From the NCBI GenBank assembly GCA_029237695.1, contig CM055275.1, positions 3,412,160 through 3,476,159 of the forward strand: a DNA stretch of 64,000 nt, read 5' to 3'. This DNA is from Conchocele bisecta (lineage: Eukaryota; Mollusca; Bivalvia; Lucinida; Thyasiridae). Shown here one piece after another: positions 11,703 to 20,617 of the stretch. The translations under genes and the position numbers were made by a program. Every line of letters begins with the position of its first letter. Position 1 is the first letter of the stretch. The notes under the pieces were generated by a model. It had not been told where the DNA came from, searched no databases, and saw nothing but the letters and a program-made list of their open reading frames with translations.

Positions 11703-11938
11703 GGGGTCTGTTTCACTTCGCATGACTATAATGTTCGTAAGTGAAAATTTATGATAGTCTGGAAATTTCAATTGATGGATTTCCATTTATTGAACATACA
11801 TGTAGGCTGCCTATGCTCAATAAATATAAATCCAATAATTGTTTACAAGAAAACATTGCTAATGTGAAATTTACATACTATAATATTGTTGCACTTACGA
11901 ACATTTTAGTCGTACAAAGTTTAGTGAAACGGGCCCCT
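11703..11938. mobile_element. TIR MITE with GTTTCACT ends
   Basis: The outer ends GGGGTCTGTTTCACTT and AGTGAAACGGGCCCC are imperfect inverted repeats. They are followed on both sides by ATGTTCGTAAGTG. The centre folds on CAATTGATGGATTTCC against ATAAATCCAATAATTG. About 236 bp, non-coding. Confidence 0.8.
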
Positions 11939-12189
11939 GGACTGACAAATAAAAATATAAATATGTATGACTGATACATTGCATGTCCATCAATAACCCA
12001 TACAGCATTCTGTACGCGAAAATTCAGGGCACGAAAATTATTAACATTTTCAGTCGTCCTTACTTCGACAGAGGTGGCAAAATAAGAAATTTACATTAGA
12101 AAACTCAGAATTTCTACTCATCCTGCATGCATTCACACTCGTCAGTAAGTGTATCAATGATCAATGTATACTGACCGACACTTAGCTCT

Positions 12190-12293
12190 TCAAAAATGAC
12201 ATAAGTCTGTGCCAAACTCCCTAGACCACCAAATGCAGCTCATGAAGACACGTTTGCTGCGCCATATTTCATCAAAATCCGTTGCATATTAAG
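12190..12293. mobile_element. Foldback element F1, right arm only
   Basis: GACCACCAAATGCAGCTCAT through CATCAAAATCCGTT matches the right arm of the complete copy at 12861-13093. The left arm is absent here. The shared sequence continues outward into the neighbouring exon, which points to a segmental duplication and not two independent insertions. Confidence 0.65.
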
Positions 12294-12315
12294 GAAAATA
12301 TCAAATAATACTTAC

Positions 12316-12516
12316 TTTGGAGTGGGAGACGTTGTTGTTGTTGTTGTTGTAACCACGTTGCAATTGTACATGAATGCACCATCGGGACCAAATTGAGCGA
12401 TACAGTTTCCATACCATGTGTCTGCTAACCCGGATTTTCTGGCTGTCACGCAAGGCGACTTACAACCACTTTTAAACATCGCCCGGCATGACAGCCAGAA
12501 CATTTGGGTGCATCTG
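12316..12516 (-). CDS. Candidate exon of a cysteine-rich, Thr-rich secreted-type protein
   Basis: The minus-strand frame reads CRAMFKSGCKSPC and later LADTWYGNCIAQFGPDG, FMYNCNVV and a run of threonines then SPTP. A strong donor (AAA|GTAAGT) ends it at 12316. A weaker acceptor (CGCGTAG) would start it at 12516, giving a 201-bp phase 2-2 exon. The cysteine spacing followed by a Thr/Pro linker resembles extracellular modular proteins. I do not recognise the family. Its phases do not fit the zinc-finger gene, whose intron is phase 1, so it belongs to another transcript or is a relic. A partial copy of its 3' end lies at 13121-13181. Confidence 0.4.
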
Positions 12517-12545
12517 CTACGCGAGCATTTGGAGAAATGCATATA

Positions 12546-12790
12546 CCAGTAGCCCATTTCATCAACATTGCAAAGTATACTTTAGTAGCAAAGTATACTT
12601 TGAGGGAGAAATTTTCAATTTTATGATAAATTTATTCATTTTTATTATACTGAATTTATTACATTATCACAGCCAATTTGGCTGTGATAATGTAATAAAT
12701 TCAGTATAATAATTCTGCATACTTTTAATCATGAAATATATGCATCTGTTAGTTCTATATGAAATGGAAAAATAAATGATTACTCCCTCA
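12546..12790. mobile_element. MITE family M1, third copy (inverted, one end truncated)
   Basis: Starts CCAGTAGCCCATTTCATCAA, runs GAGGGAGAAATTTTC, and has the same central ATTACATTATCACAGCC hairpin. It ends at TACTCCCTCA without the final ~50 bp. The orientation is opposite to the copies at 7693 and 10933. Confidence 0.88.
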
Positions 12791-12860
12791 TGTGGTTAAA
12801 ACTTCCAGAAGCCCTCCGATTCAAAGTATGTATTCTTTTATTGTGTCCAGGTTAATATGT

Positions 12861-13093
12861 AACGAATTTTGATGAAATGTGGCGCATCAAATGCGTCTTA
12901 TTAAGCTGCATTTGGTGGTCTCGGTACTTTGGCCCAAACTTCTGTCGTTTTTGCGAAGAATCGATTTCCGTGTCTACTGACACGGAAATCGATTCTTCGC
13001 AAAAACGACATAAGTATGTGACGAGCTCACGGGACCACCATAATGCAGCTCATGAAGATGCGTTTGCTGCGCTATATTTCATGAAAATCCGTT
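12861..13093. mobile_element. Foldback element F1, complete (long inverted arms)
   Basis: Left arm AACGAATTTTGATGAAAT and right arm ATTTCATGAAAATCCGTT pair. The pairing goes on through GCTGCATTTGGTGGTC / GACCACCATAATGCAGC to a core of about 33 bp of perfect inverted repeat with a 4-base loop (TTTGCGAAGAATCGATTTCC / GGAAATCGATTCTTCGCAAA). It would form a very stable hairpin. Confidence 0.85.
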
Positions 13094-13183
13094 GTCTATT
13101 AAGGAAAATATCAAATAATACGTACTTTGGAGTGGGCGCTCTTTCAACAAGTTCAGCGATTGTTGTTGTTGTTGTAACCACGT
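13094..13183 (-). pseudogene. Partial duplicate of the cysteine-rich exon's 3' end
   Basis: AAGGAAAATATCAAATAATA, then the donor-bearing CCACTCCAAAG and the GTTGTTGTTGTTGTAACCAC block (plus-strand sense), repeat 12294-12357 with a few changes and a short insertion. The homology stops at CACGTG, so only the Thr-rich end of the exon is present. The donor is GTACGT here and GTAAGT in the other copy. Confidence 0.5.
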
Positions 13184-13230
13184 GATCATGCACCTTGATA
13201 TCCGCAACTAATCAATGCGCAGCTACGTAC

Positions 13231-13666
13231 CTGGTAAAATGGCTTCGTCGGCTGACACGCTAGCTATCTTGGATTTCAGCAACCTTTGCCGTAGACGTAA
13301 CTTCACATCATGGTTAACGAGATGCTTGGTAAGCAGCACCTCCTGGCGGAATGGTTCCTGACATAGGTTACACCTGAATGGCACAGTGCCGGTGTGCTCC
13401 ATCTCATGCAGTTCCAGGTCAGCCTTATTGCTGAACACCGTATAGCACCACATACATATCTCTCTGAATTTACTGTCCTCTGATGTTGACGGCTCATTCT
13501 GCGAGTCTGTGATCGCTGTTTCCGACCCTGTTTGATTTGCTGGTGATACACGTATTATTGTGCAGGTTTGTGGTTGTAATTGCTCGGATTGTTCATTTTC
13601 TGAATCTGTGAACTCAGTTTCCGACTCCGAGTCTGTACATTCGGTTTGTGATCCCGCGTTCTGCAT
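13231..13666 (-). CDS. C2H2 zinc-finger protein, first coding exon
   Basis: First coding exon of the 295-residue protein completed at 10365-9914. ATG at 13666 is preceded in frame by TAA, which fixes the start. Residues 1-70 are acidic and Ser/Thr-rich (TDSESETEFTDSENE-like), and probably disordered. Finger 1 (about 71-91, CMWC...HEMEH) and finger 2 (about 99-119, CNLC...HLVNH) follow, then a basic stretch (about 121-134). The exon ends at a consensus donor CAG|GTACGT after the first base of codon 146, and the phase fits the acceptor at 10366. Upstream at ~13690 a CAG lies before GTGAAC, so a non-coding exon boundary may lie close to the start. Confidence 0.85.
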
Positions 13667-14159
13667 TTTTGTTTATCAGTTCACCTGAAAATGATACGAC
13701 GTCATGCACAAGTTCTGGATCTGGCACAAGTTCTGGAATCAAGCAAACGTGAAAGTGCTTGACAAGTTCAATATTAATGTGTTGAACGTCACATGCAGGC
13801 CCGTATGCAGGAATTTATATAGAGGGGTGCGTTATCGACGGGTGAAGGGACGGAATTATTTCTAATAAAATGTTTACATAAAATGGCCGAACCTCGACGG
13901 ATTAAGGGAGGTGCCTACGCACATGGGCCTGAAATGTTCAATCACATTTCTATAATTTTTACAGTAACAGCTTGACCTGGCTATTGGTAGTCTGGTTGCG
14001 AACAGTAACTTTTGAAACCTACTCCTGTACCGTGACGGTATCAGACACATATACTGAGATGGATAACTTGTTATATAAGTATTAATCGATTACGTTTACC
14101 TAGTGTGCCTTTAAATTCAATAGAGACGCTGGGACAATTGTTCACCAACCAATCACCTC
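13667..14159. promoter_or_regulatory. Upstream flank of the zinc-finger gene
   Basis: Sequence before the minus-strand start codon. It contains GACGTCATG (CRE-like TGACGTCA half) near 13700 and paired CACAAGTTCTGGA repeats. No TATA box can be fixed with confidence. The rest is unremarkable single-copy-looking DNA. Confidence 0.3.
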
Positions 14160-14292
14160 AAAACTTGCACCAGAGTTCTCACGCTACTAGTGTTTAATTT
14201 CTTGCTATATTTGAATGATTTCTTTTGCAATAACAAGATTAACCATTTCTTGATATATACTACTTTTAAGCAAGAATCATGGTACATTTTCT
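14160..14292. repeat. Direct repeat R14, uninterrupted copy
   Basis: TTCTCACGCTACTAGTG, then ATTTCTTGCTATATTTGAAT and GATATATACTACTTTTAAGC. A second copy at 14379-14459 + 14870-14890 is split by a MITE, so this copy acts as an empty-site reference. Confidence 0.75.
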
Positions 14293-14378
14293 GTGTTATC
14301 AGGTTATAACACCATTAATATTGTATTTTAGTTGGTTTCGGTAAACATATAGCTAGTTGTTGTTAACTTACGCCACAT

Positions 14379-14459
14379 TTCTCACGCTATTAGTTTTTTT
14401 ATTTCTTGCTATATTTAGGTGATTTCTTTTGTAGTAACAGGATCCACCATTTCCTGATA
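14379..14459. repeat. Direct repeat R14, copy interrupted by a MITE
   Basis: TTCTCACGCTATTAG, then ATTTCTTGCTATATTTAGG and CACCATTTCCTGATAG match 14176-14260. The repeat resumes after the MITE at 14870 (GACTACTTTGAAGCAAGAA). Confidence 0.75.
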
Positions 14460-14464
14460 GGATA

Positions 14465-14864
14465 CAGAGCTCCAGATAAGGAATTAGTAATTGAGTATTG
14501 TCACTCCATCATTTCTGAAGCAATTGGGTATTTGAAAATTTGAATTGGGTAAAATAAAACCACACTACTGTTTACACATCAACAGACAGAAATTATTGAA
14601 TAGTTTGCTTCGAAATGAAAACATGTCTTGGCATTTTATTAGAATTGTCTCCTTGGAGACAATTCTAATGAAATACCAAGACGTGTTTTATGGAAAATAA
14701 GAAAAATATGCTATGTTTGGGGTCTGTTTATTGTTTTCTGCAGCATGATAAAGGTACCACAAATCTTGTATTGCTTTTTAATACTCACTACTTCTGATTT
14801 CAATTGGGTTTTTGGCAATTTTAATTGGGTATTTACGCAAATACGCAGCTTATCTGGAGCTCTG
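14465..14864. mobile_element. hAT-like MITE, subfamily H2, second copy (400 bp)
   Basis: Perfect 16-bp terminal inverted repeats CAGAGCTCCAGATAAG / CTTATCTGGAGCTCTG. The 5-bp direct repeat GGATA lies at 14460-14464 and 14865-14869. The interior has the hairpin AGAATTGTCTCCTTGGAGAC, missing from 9531-9894. It splits repeat R14. Confidence 0.92.
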
Positions 14865-15194
14865 GGATAGACTACTTTGAAGCAAGAAATACATGTTTGC
14901 ACATTCTGTTTCATATCCTCAATATAAATACATCATAAATACTGCATTTTAGCCATTTTCGAATAGGCGCGAATTCGCTGGCTGGTATTACATCGCTTAA
15001 TCGTGCAAGGTAGCGAGACGCGCATGCGTCAACTGGTATTCAGAACAATTTTCGGTGGCGAACAAATATCAAGGGTTTGAAAAGATAACTATAACTAATG
15101 AACCGAGTCGTGACCTACATAGAAAATGTGAAAGGCCAATGATTGCAACTTTCTTTTTTGCCAAAAAGTGTGAAACTTGAATTACATATGAAAT

Positions 15195-15596
15195 CAGAGC
15201 TGCAGATAAGCTGTGTATTTGCTTAAATACCAAATTAAAATTGCCAAAAACCCAATTGAAATCAGAAGTAGCGAGTATCAAAAAGCAATACAAATTTGAT
15301 GGTATCTTTATCATGCTGCAGAAAACAATAAACAGACCACAAATATAGCATATTTTTCTTATTTCTTATTTTCTTAGAAAACACATCTTGGTATTTCATT
15401 AGAATTGTCTCCAAGAGACAATTCTAATGAAATGCCAAGACTTATTTTCATTTCGAAACAAATTATTCAATAATTGCTGTCTGTTGATGTGTAAACAGTA
15501 GTGTGATTTATTTTTCCCAATTAAAATTTTGAAATAGCCAATTGCTTATGAAATGATGGAGTGACAAAATTACTCAATTACTTATCTGGAGCACTG
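15195..15596. mobile_element. hAT-like MITE, subfamily H2, third copy (reverse orientation)
   Basis: Ends CAGAGCTGCAGATAAG and CTTATCTGGAGCACTG. The interior is the reverse complement of 14465-14864, including the central hairpin around AGAATTGTCTCCAAGAGACA. No clear target duplication remains. Confidence 0.88.
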
Positions 15597-16899
15597 ACTA
15601 TATACCACCAATTGTGAAATTGATTAATTCTGATGAAATCCTTTGATGCAGAGAAAAAATACTGTTTATTACATTACTAACTGTTTATTTCAACCAGATT
15701 TGGCTAACTCTTTTACCAGAAAACATGAAAAAGTCTGTAAATATCACGGACAGTTTCGGCGATTTCGTACCTATGTAGTTTCGTCCTTTTGCAACTTTTT
15801 CAAATCGATGTTACCCGAACTCGATTCTTGTGATATTTCACTTGGGTACATGTATCAACTAAATATGCAGAATTTATGCACATCCACGTTCATAAATTGT
15901 ATTTTAAGTGAATTTAAACATATTACTTTGCTATTCGTCTACAATATTGACATACATGCTGTTTAATTACTTGTACACAGTTAAAGAGGATCTAATAGTA
16001 TACAGCAGGTGGGAGAAATAATGTTTTGTGCACTACTCCCTAGCACCATCCTAGAACCATAAATCCTTGATGATACGGAGTAGATGTCAATCGTTACTGT
16101 TTGCAACTATAGTTAGTCTATAGAAAGGTACTTGGTAAATTTGTCCCCACAACATTGTGTACGCATACCATTTCCAAATGACAGAAAAACACGCGCCTAT
16201 GGGTACGAAATTACCAAATTGCGTACGAAATGGTATGGGTACGAACTGGTATGAACTTATACTTTTCTGCAATTAGCCGTATCGCTGTTTTCATCGATAT
16301 TGACACTTGAAATCATCAGTCACTCTGCAAGAGGCCGATTTCACACCGCAAATATGTTTATTTATATTACGAAAATGTCCAGAACAATACAAATGGAGTA
16401 AAATGTACCTAAGGCGGATAACTCGTACAATTCTTAGTGGGAAACTATCTGCACGGTAATATTGAAAAGTGTCTGGTCGTTTCGTCCCTAATAGTTTTTA
16501 TCATGGACTGTTTCGCCCTGGTCGCTAAAGCGTGGTGTCACTGCGGGGTGGACGTTTTGCTAAAGCCATTAAGCTTAAATATAGCCTATAAGTACACTTG
16601 GCTTGGACTACAAGTTCTCACAATATTTATTACAGCCCTTACCCGAGTATTACAACAATACAACAATTTAACAGCAATGGTGATAAGTATACATGTATAT
16701 GTACATGGGTACAGACAAATACTCATGTGGATATTTATTATTTCATAATGTACGAAGGAAAAATTCGGATAGAAAGAGAGAGAGAGAGAAAGTGTGGATA
16801 GTGAGAGGAGATTGGGGGAAAGAATGCAAGAGTCATGTGTCACACTACATGTACATATATTGTAGAAGCTAATTCATCGACAAATGTGTACTGTAGTTG
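15597..16899. other. Intergenic sequence, no recognised gene
   Basis: Open frames at 15643-15966 and 16437-16748 show no domain or family features and have AT-rich codon use like the flanks. A short (GA)n run lies at 16777-16790. Nothing else is supported. Confidence 0.4.
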
Positions 16900-17488
16900 A
16901 TTTATATTTGCCCATATTAAACCCATACGGGACCCACGTCATGAATTGTGTTTGTATACAATCAACTTTCTAATAATAGTCCCATGTGGGACCCACATAG
17001 TAATTATTTGCCCATATTAAACTCATATGGGACCCGCATCATATATTATGTATGTATACGGTCAAATTGCTAATAAGAGTCCCATGTGGGACCCACATAG
17101 TAATTATCATATTTGTATACGGTCATATTCAACCCATATTGGACCCACATCATATATTGTGTTTGTATACGTCAAATGTCTAATATGAGTCCCACATGGG
17201 ACCCACATAGTAATTAGTTTGCCCATATTAAACCCATATGGGACCCTCATCATATATTATGTTTGTATATGGTCAAATTGCTAATAAGTGTCCAATGTGG
17301 GACCCACATTGTAATTATTTTGCACATATTAAACCCATATGTGACCCTCATCATATCGTATGTATGTATACAGTCAAATTACTAATAAGAGTCCCATGTG
17401 GGGCCCATATAGTGATTATTTTTCCCATATTCAACCCATATTGGACCCAAATCATATATTGTGTTTGTATACGGTTGAATTGCTAATA

Positions 17489-17680
17489 ATTCCAGCACAA
17501 AAATGTTTACACAATTCCCTAACATTTGATTGGTCCGTAGCAAGTCTTTGTCCAGAATTTATATCCCAGTAAACTCCATGCCGAACTACTTTCCGTAGCC
17601 GTCAGGCGCAGTAAAAATAATTCTTAAGAAAACGGAAAATAAACACATTTTCTTGATGAATTTATTTCAAATGCTGGAAT
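17489..17680. mobile_element. MITE inserted in satellite B, part 1
   Basis: ATTCCAGCAC at the left and TGCTGGAAT at the right are inverted. The interior contains TTGATTGGTCCGTAGCAAG. Together with part 2 the insertion is bounded by TAATA in the satellite (17484-17488 and 17795-17799). Confidence 0.7.
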
Positions 17681-17794
17681 TATAAGGAATGAATGGCCTT
17701 TTTGTGGAATTCCTTCCGGCCTTCGTCCAGTATTCCCGCGACTTTTCCAAGTTTATACCCCGATAAATTCCACAAAAAGGGCCATTCATTCCTA
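17681..17794. mobile_element. Foldback MITE inserted in satellite B, part 2
   Basis: Inverted arms of about 32 bp: AAGGAATGAATGGCCTTTTT against AAAAAGGGCCATTCATTCCT. The ~50-bp interior is GC-rich (CTTCCGGCCTTCGTCCAG). Confidence 0.8.
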
Positions 17795-19248
17795 TAATAA
17801 GAGTCCCATGTGGGGCCCACATAGTCATTATATTTTGCCCATATTTAACCCATATGGGACCCACAACATATGTAATGTTTGTATACAGTAACATTTCTAA
17901 TAAGAGTCCCATGTGGTAACCACATTGTAATTATTTTGACCATATTAAACCCACATGGGACCCTCATCATATAGTATGTATGTATACGGTCAAATTGCTA
18001 ATAAGAGTCCCATGTCGGGCCCATATAGTGATGATTATTTTGCCCATGTTCAACCCATACTGGACGCTCATCAGTTATTATGTTTGTATACTGTCCTAAT
18101 TTATAATACGACTACCATGTGGGACCCACATATCGTATTTATTTTGCCCATGTTAATCCCATATCGGACCCACATTATATATTATGTTTGTATACATTCA
18201 AATGTCTAATAAGAGTCCCATTTGGGACCCACATAGTAATTAGTTTGCCCATATTAAACACATATGAGACCGACATCATATAGTATGTTTGTATACGGTA
18301 GAATTGCTATTAAGACTCCCATGTGAAGCCCACATAAGTCATTAGTTTGCCCATATTAAACTCATATCGGACCCTCATAATATATTATGTTATGTTTGTA
18401 TACGGTCAAATTGCTAACAAGAGTCCCATATGGGACCTACATTGTAATTAGTTTGCCCATATTAAACGCATATGGGACCTTCATCATATATTATGTTTGT
18501 ATACGGTCAAATTGCAAATAGGACTCCCATGTGACCACATAGTCATTAGTTTGCACATACTAAACCCATGTGGGACCCTCATCATATATTATGTTTTTAT
18601 ACTGTCTAATTTCAGACTCCCATGTGGGGCCCACATAGTAATTATTTTGTCCATATTAAACCCTTATGGGACCCTCACCATATATTATGTTTGTATACTG
18701 TCTAATTTCTAATAAGACTCCCATGTGGGGCCCACATAGTAATTATTTTGCCCATATTAAACCCATATGGGATCCTCATCATAGATTATGTTTGTATGCG
18801 GTCAACTTTCTAATAAGACTCCCATGTGTGGCCCACATAGTGTAATTATTTATTTTGCGCATATCAAACCAAAATGTGACCCTCAACATATAATATGTTT
18901 TACGGTCAAATGGCTAATAAGAGTCCCATGTGGGACCCCCATAGTAATTAGTTTGCCCATAATAAACCCATATGGGACCCACATCATATATTATGTGTGA
19001 ATACCGTCAAATGTCTAACAAGAATCCCATGTGAGACCCACATTGTAATTATTTGTCAACATTAAACCCATATAGGTCACACATCATATATTAATTGTTA
19101 TGTTTATATACGGTCACATTTCTAATAACTGTCCCACTTGGGGCCTACATGGTAATTGCTTTACCATTATCATATTTGAGTGGGGCCCACATAGTAATTA
19201 TTTTACCATTATCATATTTGATGATTTACGTTTACGGTCGATTTGACA

Positions 19249-19476
19249 TCAAAGACCAATGGCACATGATTTAACAGTGGGAATTGGCTCGATAACCTTC
19301 AATACCCGACCAGACACCATGAAAAAAGATCTATATATCAACTTCATGAACTTCTCTAAATATGTGGTTCCAGGGAACAATGTTACATAGGAGCTCTCAC
19401 GTGTCCCATTTTTGCAAACAGTGTATAACCTCATCAGAACAGATATCGTTGCCTGTCTAAGTCTTTCTGATGCCAT
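19249..19476 (-). CDS. Unrecognised small open frame (possible exon)
   Basis: A 75-residue frame from ATG starting MASERLRQATISVLMRLYT, with mixed composition unlike the adjacent satellite. It is preceded on its strand by a GC-richer stretch (CGCTGCCGTAATAACGACG) that could be a 5' UTR. I see no domain, signal peptide or membrane segment. The frame ends at the edge of satellite B. It may be the start of a gene broken by the satellite, or chance. Confidence 0.25.
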   Translation of the reverse strand: MASERLRQATISVLMRLYTVCKNGTRESSYVTLFPGTTYLEKFMKLIYRSFFMVSGRVLKVIEPIPTVKSCAIGL

Positions 19477-19578
19477 CTGGCATCACGTAGTCGTACGTCG
19501 TCCCATCGTCGTTATTACGGCAGCGCACGCAAATATACACAGCGTCACTATTTTCGATATGTACTTTTTATGTTATTA

Positions 19579-19826
19579 TTAACCCTTTCAACCCTAAGTA
19601 ACTGGAATGGATTTTGACATGTTAATTCTGACACCAATCCAACTGTCACAAAATAATTTTCAGACTAGTCCATTTATGAAAAGGGGGTGTTTTTTGTTTT
19701 CAAAAATATGAAAATTACTTGCAAAAAGTGCAGATCCTGATGAGATGGTTCGTTACAAGCCGGCTCATCTGGATCTGCACTGTTTGCATAAACCGCTATA
19801 GCGGGCTTTCGGGTTCAAAGGGTTAA
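19579..19826. mobile_element. MITE with TTAACCCTTT ends (piggyBac-like TTAA)
   Basis: The ends TTAACCCTTTCAACCC and GGGTTCAAAGGGTTAA are inverted with one mismatch, and both begin or end with TTAA. The interior has CTAAGTAACTGGAATGG and a hairpin near GTGCAGATCCTGATGAG / CTCATCTGGATCTGCAC. A diverged copy is at 29797-30022. Confidence 0.85.
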
Positions 19827-20270
19827 AAAATCCACATTACACATGTTTATTCACGTTGACATAAATATATGTTTTAGATATGTAACATCATGTATTTTAT
19901 GTATTTATTTGGAAGACATATGTGCAATTTAAATCTCCTTTTGCTCTCAAATCTCCATTGCGCCACGGCTGTATTATATTTTCAAAAGGTATTTTATATT
20001 ATTGATACCAAATCCACATTACACATCCGCATTCACTTTAACTTAAATATACTGTGTCTCAGACGAGGTTGGAAAGTGGGGTATTGAGTTAGAACAAAAA
20101 AGCATTTAACTGAAGATTTGTATAGGTTTCCTGAAGATATTTGCCCCCGTCAGTCATCTGAGAAAGTAACAAAATATGAGAAAAAAACATATTTTATTAT
20201 AATTTGTTTTACTAGCGTTAAATATAAAATATGGCATTCACAGTTCCCATGGATGCACTGGCCATCAGTA
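19827..20270. other. AT-rich intergenic, nothing recognised
   Basis: Two imperfect copies of AAATCCACATTACACATSYK followed by ATTCAC (19828, 20009) are about 180 bp apart. No gene is supported. Confidence 0.35.
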
Positions 20271-20279
20271 TTCACGTGA

Positions 20280-20380
20280 CCGTGACAAACTTGTTATGAA
20301 TTGACACTACTTCAGTGATAACATATTCAGTTCTCACATTGTTAAATTTGGTTATTTTAACTTATCATGCATGTATATCG
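20280..20380. repeat. Dispersed repeat shared with 28020-28100
   Basis: GATAACATATTCAGTTCTCA, then TTGTTAAATTTGGTTA and CTTATCATGC match GATAACATTCAGTTCTCG, TTGTTAGATTCGGTTA and CTAATCATGC at 28048-28093. The element boundaries are not clear. Confidence 0.5.
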
Positions 20381-20617
20381 TCAGTTAAAATATTATATGT
20401 TTATGATGATTATATAGCAATGTGTAACGCTAAAAATATATTGTAATAAAGTAGTTGAATAGTTTCACGTGGGTTTGTCTTTGTGTCGTATCTGCAGCAA
20501 TGCATTATGCAATGGTAATAGCCGAATTGGCGGTGAACCTTGTAGTAGAGTACTACTAACAACGTTTTTTGATTGATGTTGTTAGCGGATGATGTGGATA
20601 ATCTAAAATTGAATACA

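Larger units (their letters stand above)
16900..19235. repeat. Satellite B: ~102-bp tandem array
   Basis: About twenty units containing CCCATATTAAACCCATATGG, then ATCATATATTATGTTTGTAT, GGTCAAATTGCTAATAAGAG and TCCCATGTGGGACCCACATA. Spacing between successive TCCCATGTGGG sites is about 101-103 bp (e.g. 18616, 18718, 18819). Every unit has two dyads (CCCATATGGG and GTCCCATGTGGGAC). Units diverge by point changes and small indels. The last units near 19120-19235 are shortened. A composite insertion interrupts it at 17489-17794. Confidence 0.96.

Noticed and set aside
12877..13185. 102-codon plus-strand frame
   Set aside because: It crosses the F1 foldback and the duplicated exon end, with no coding features on that strand.
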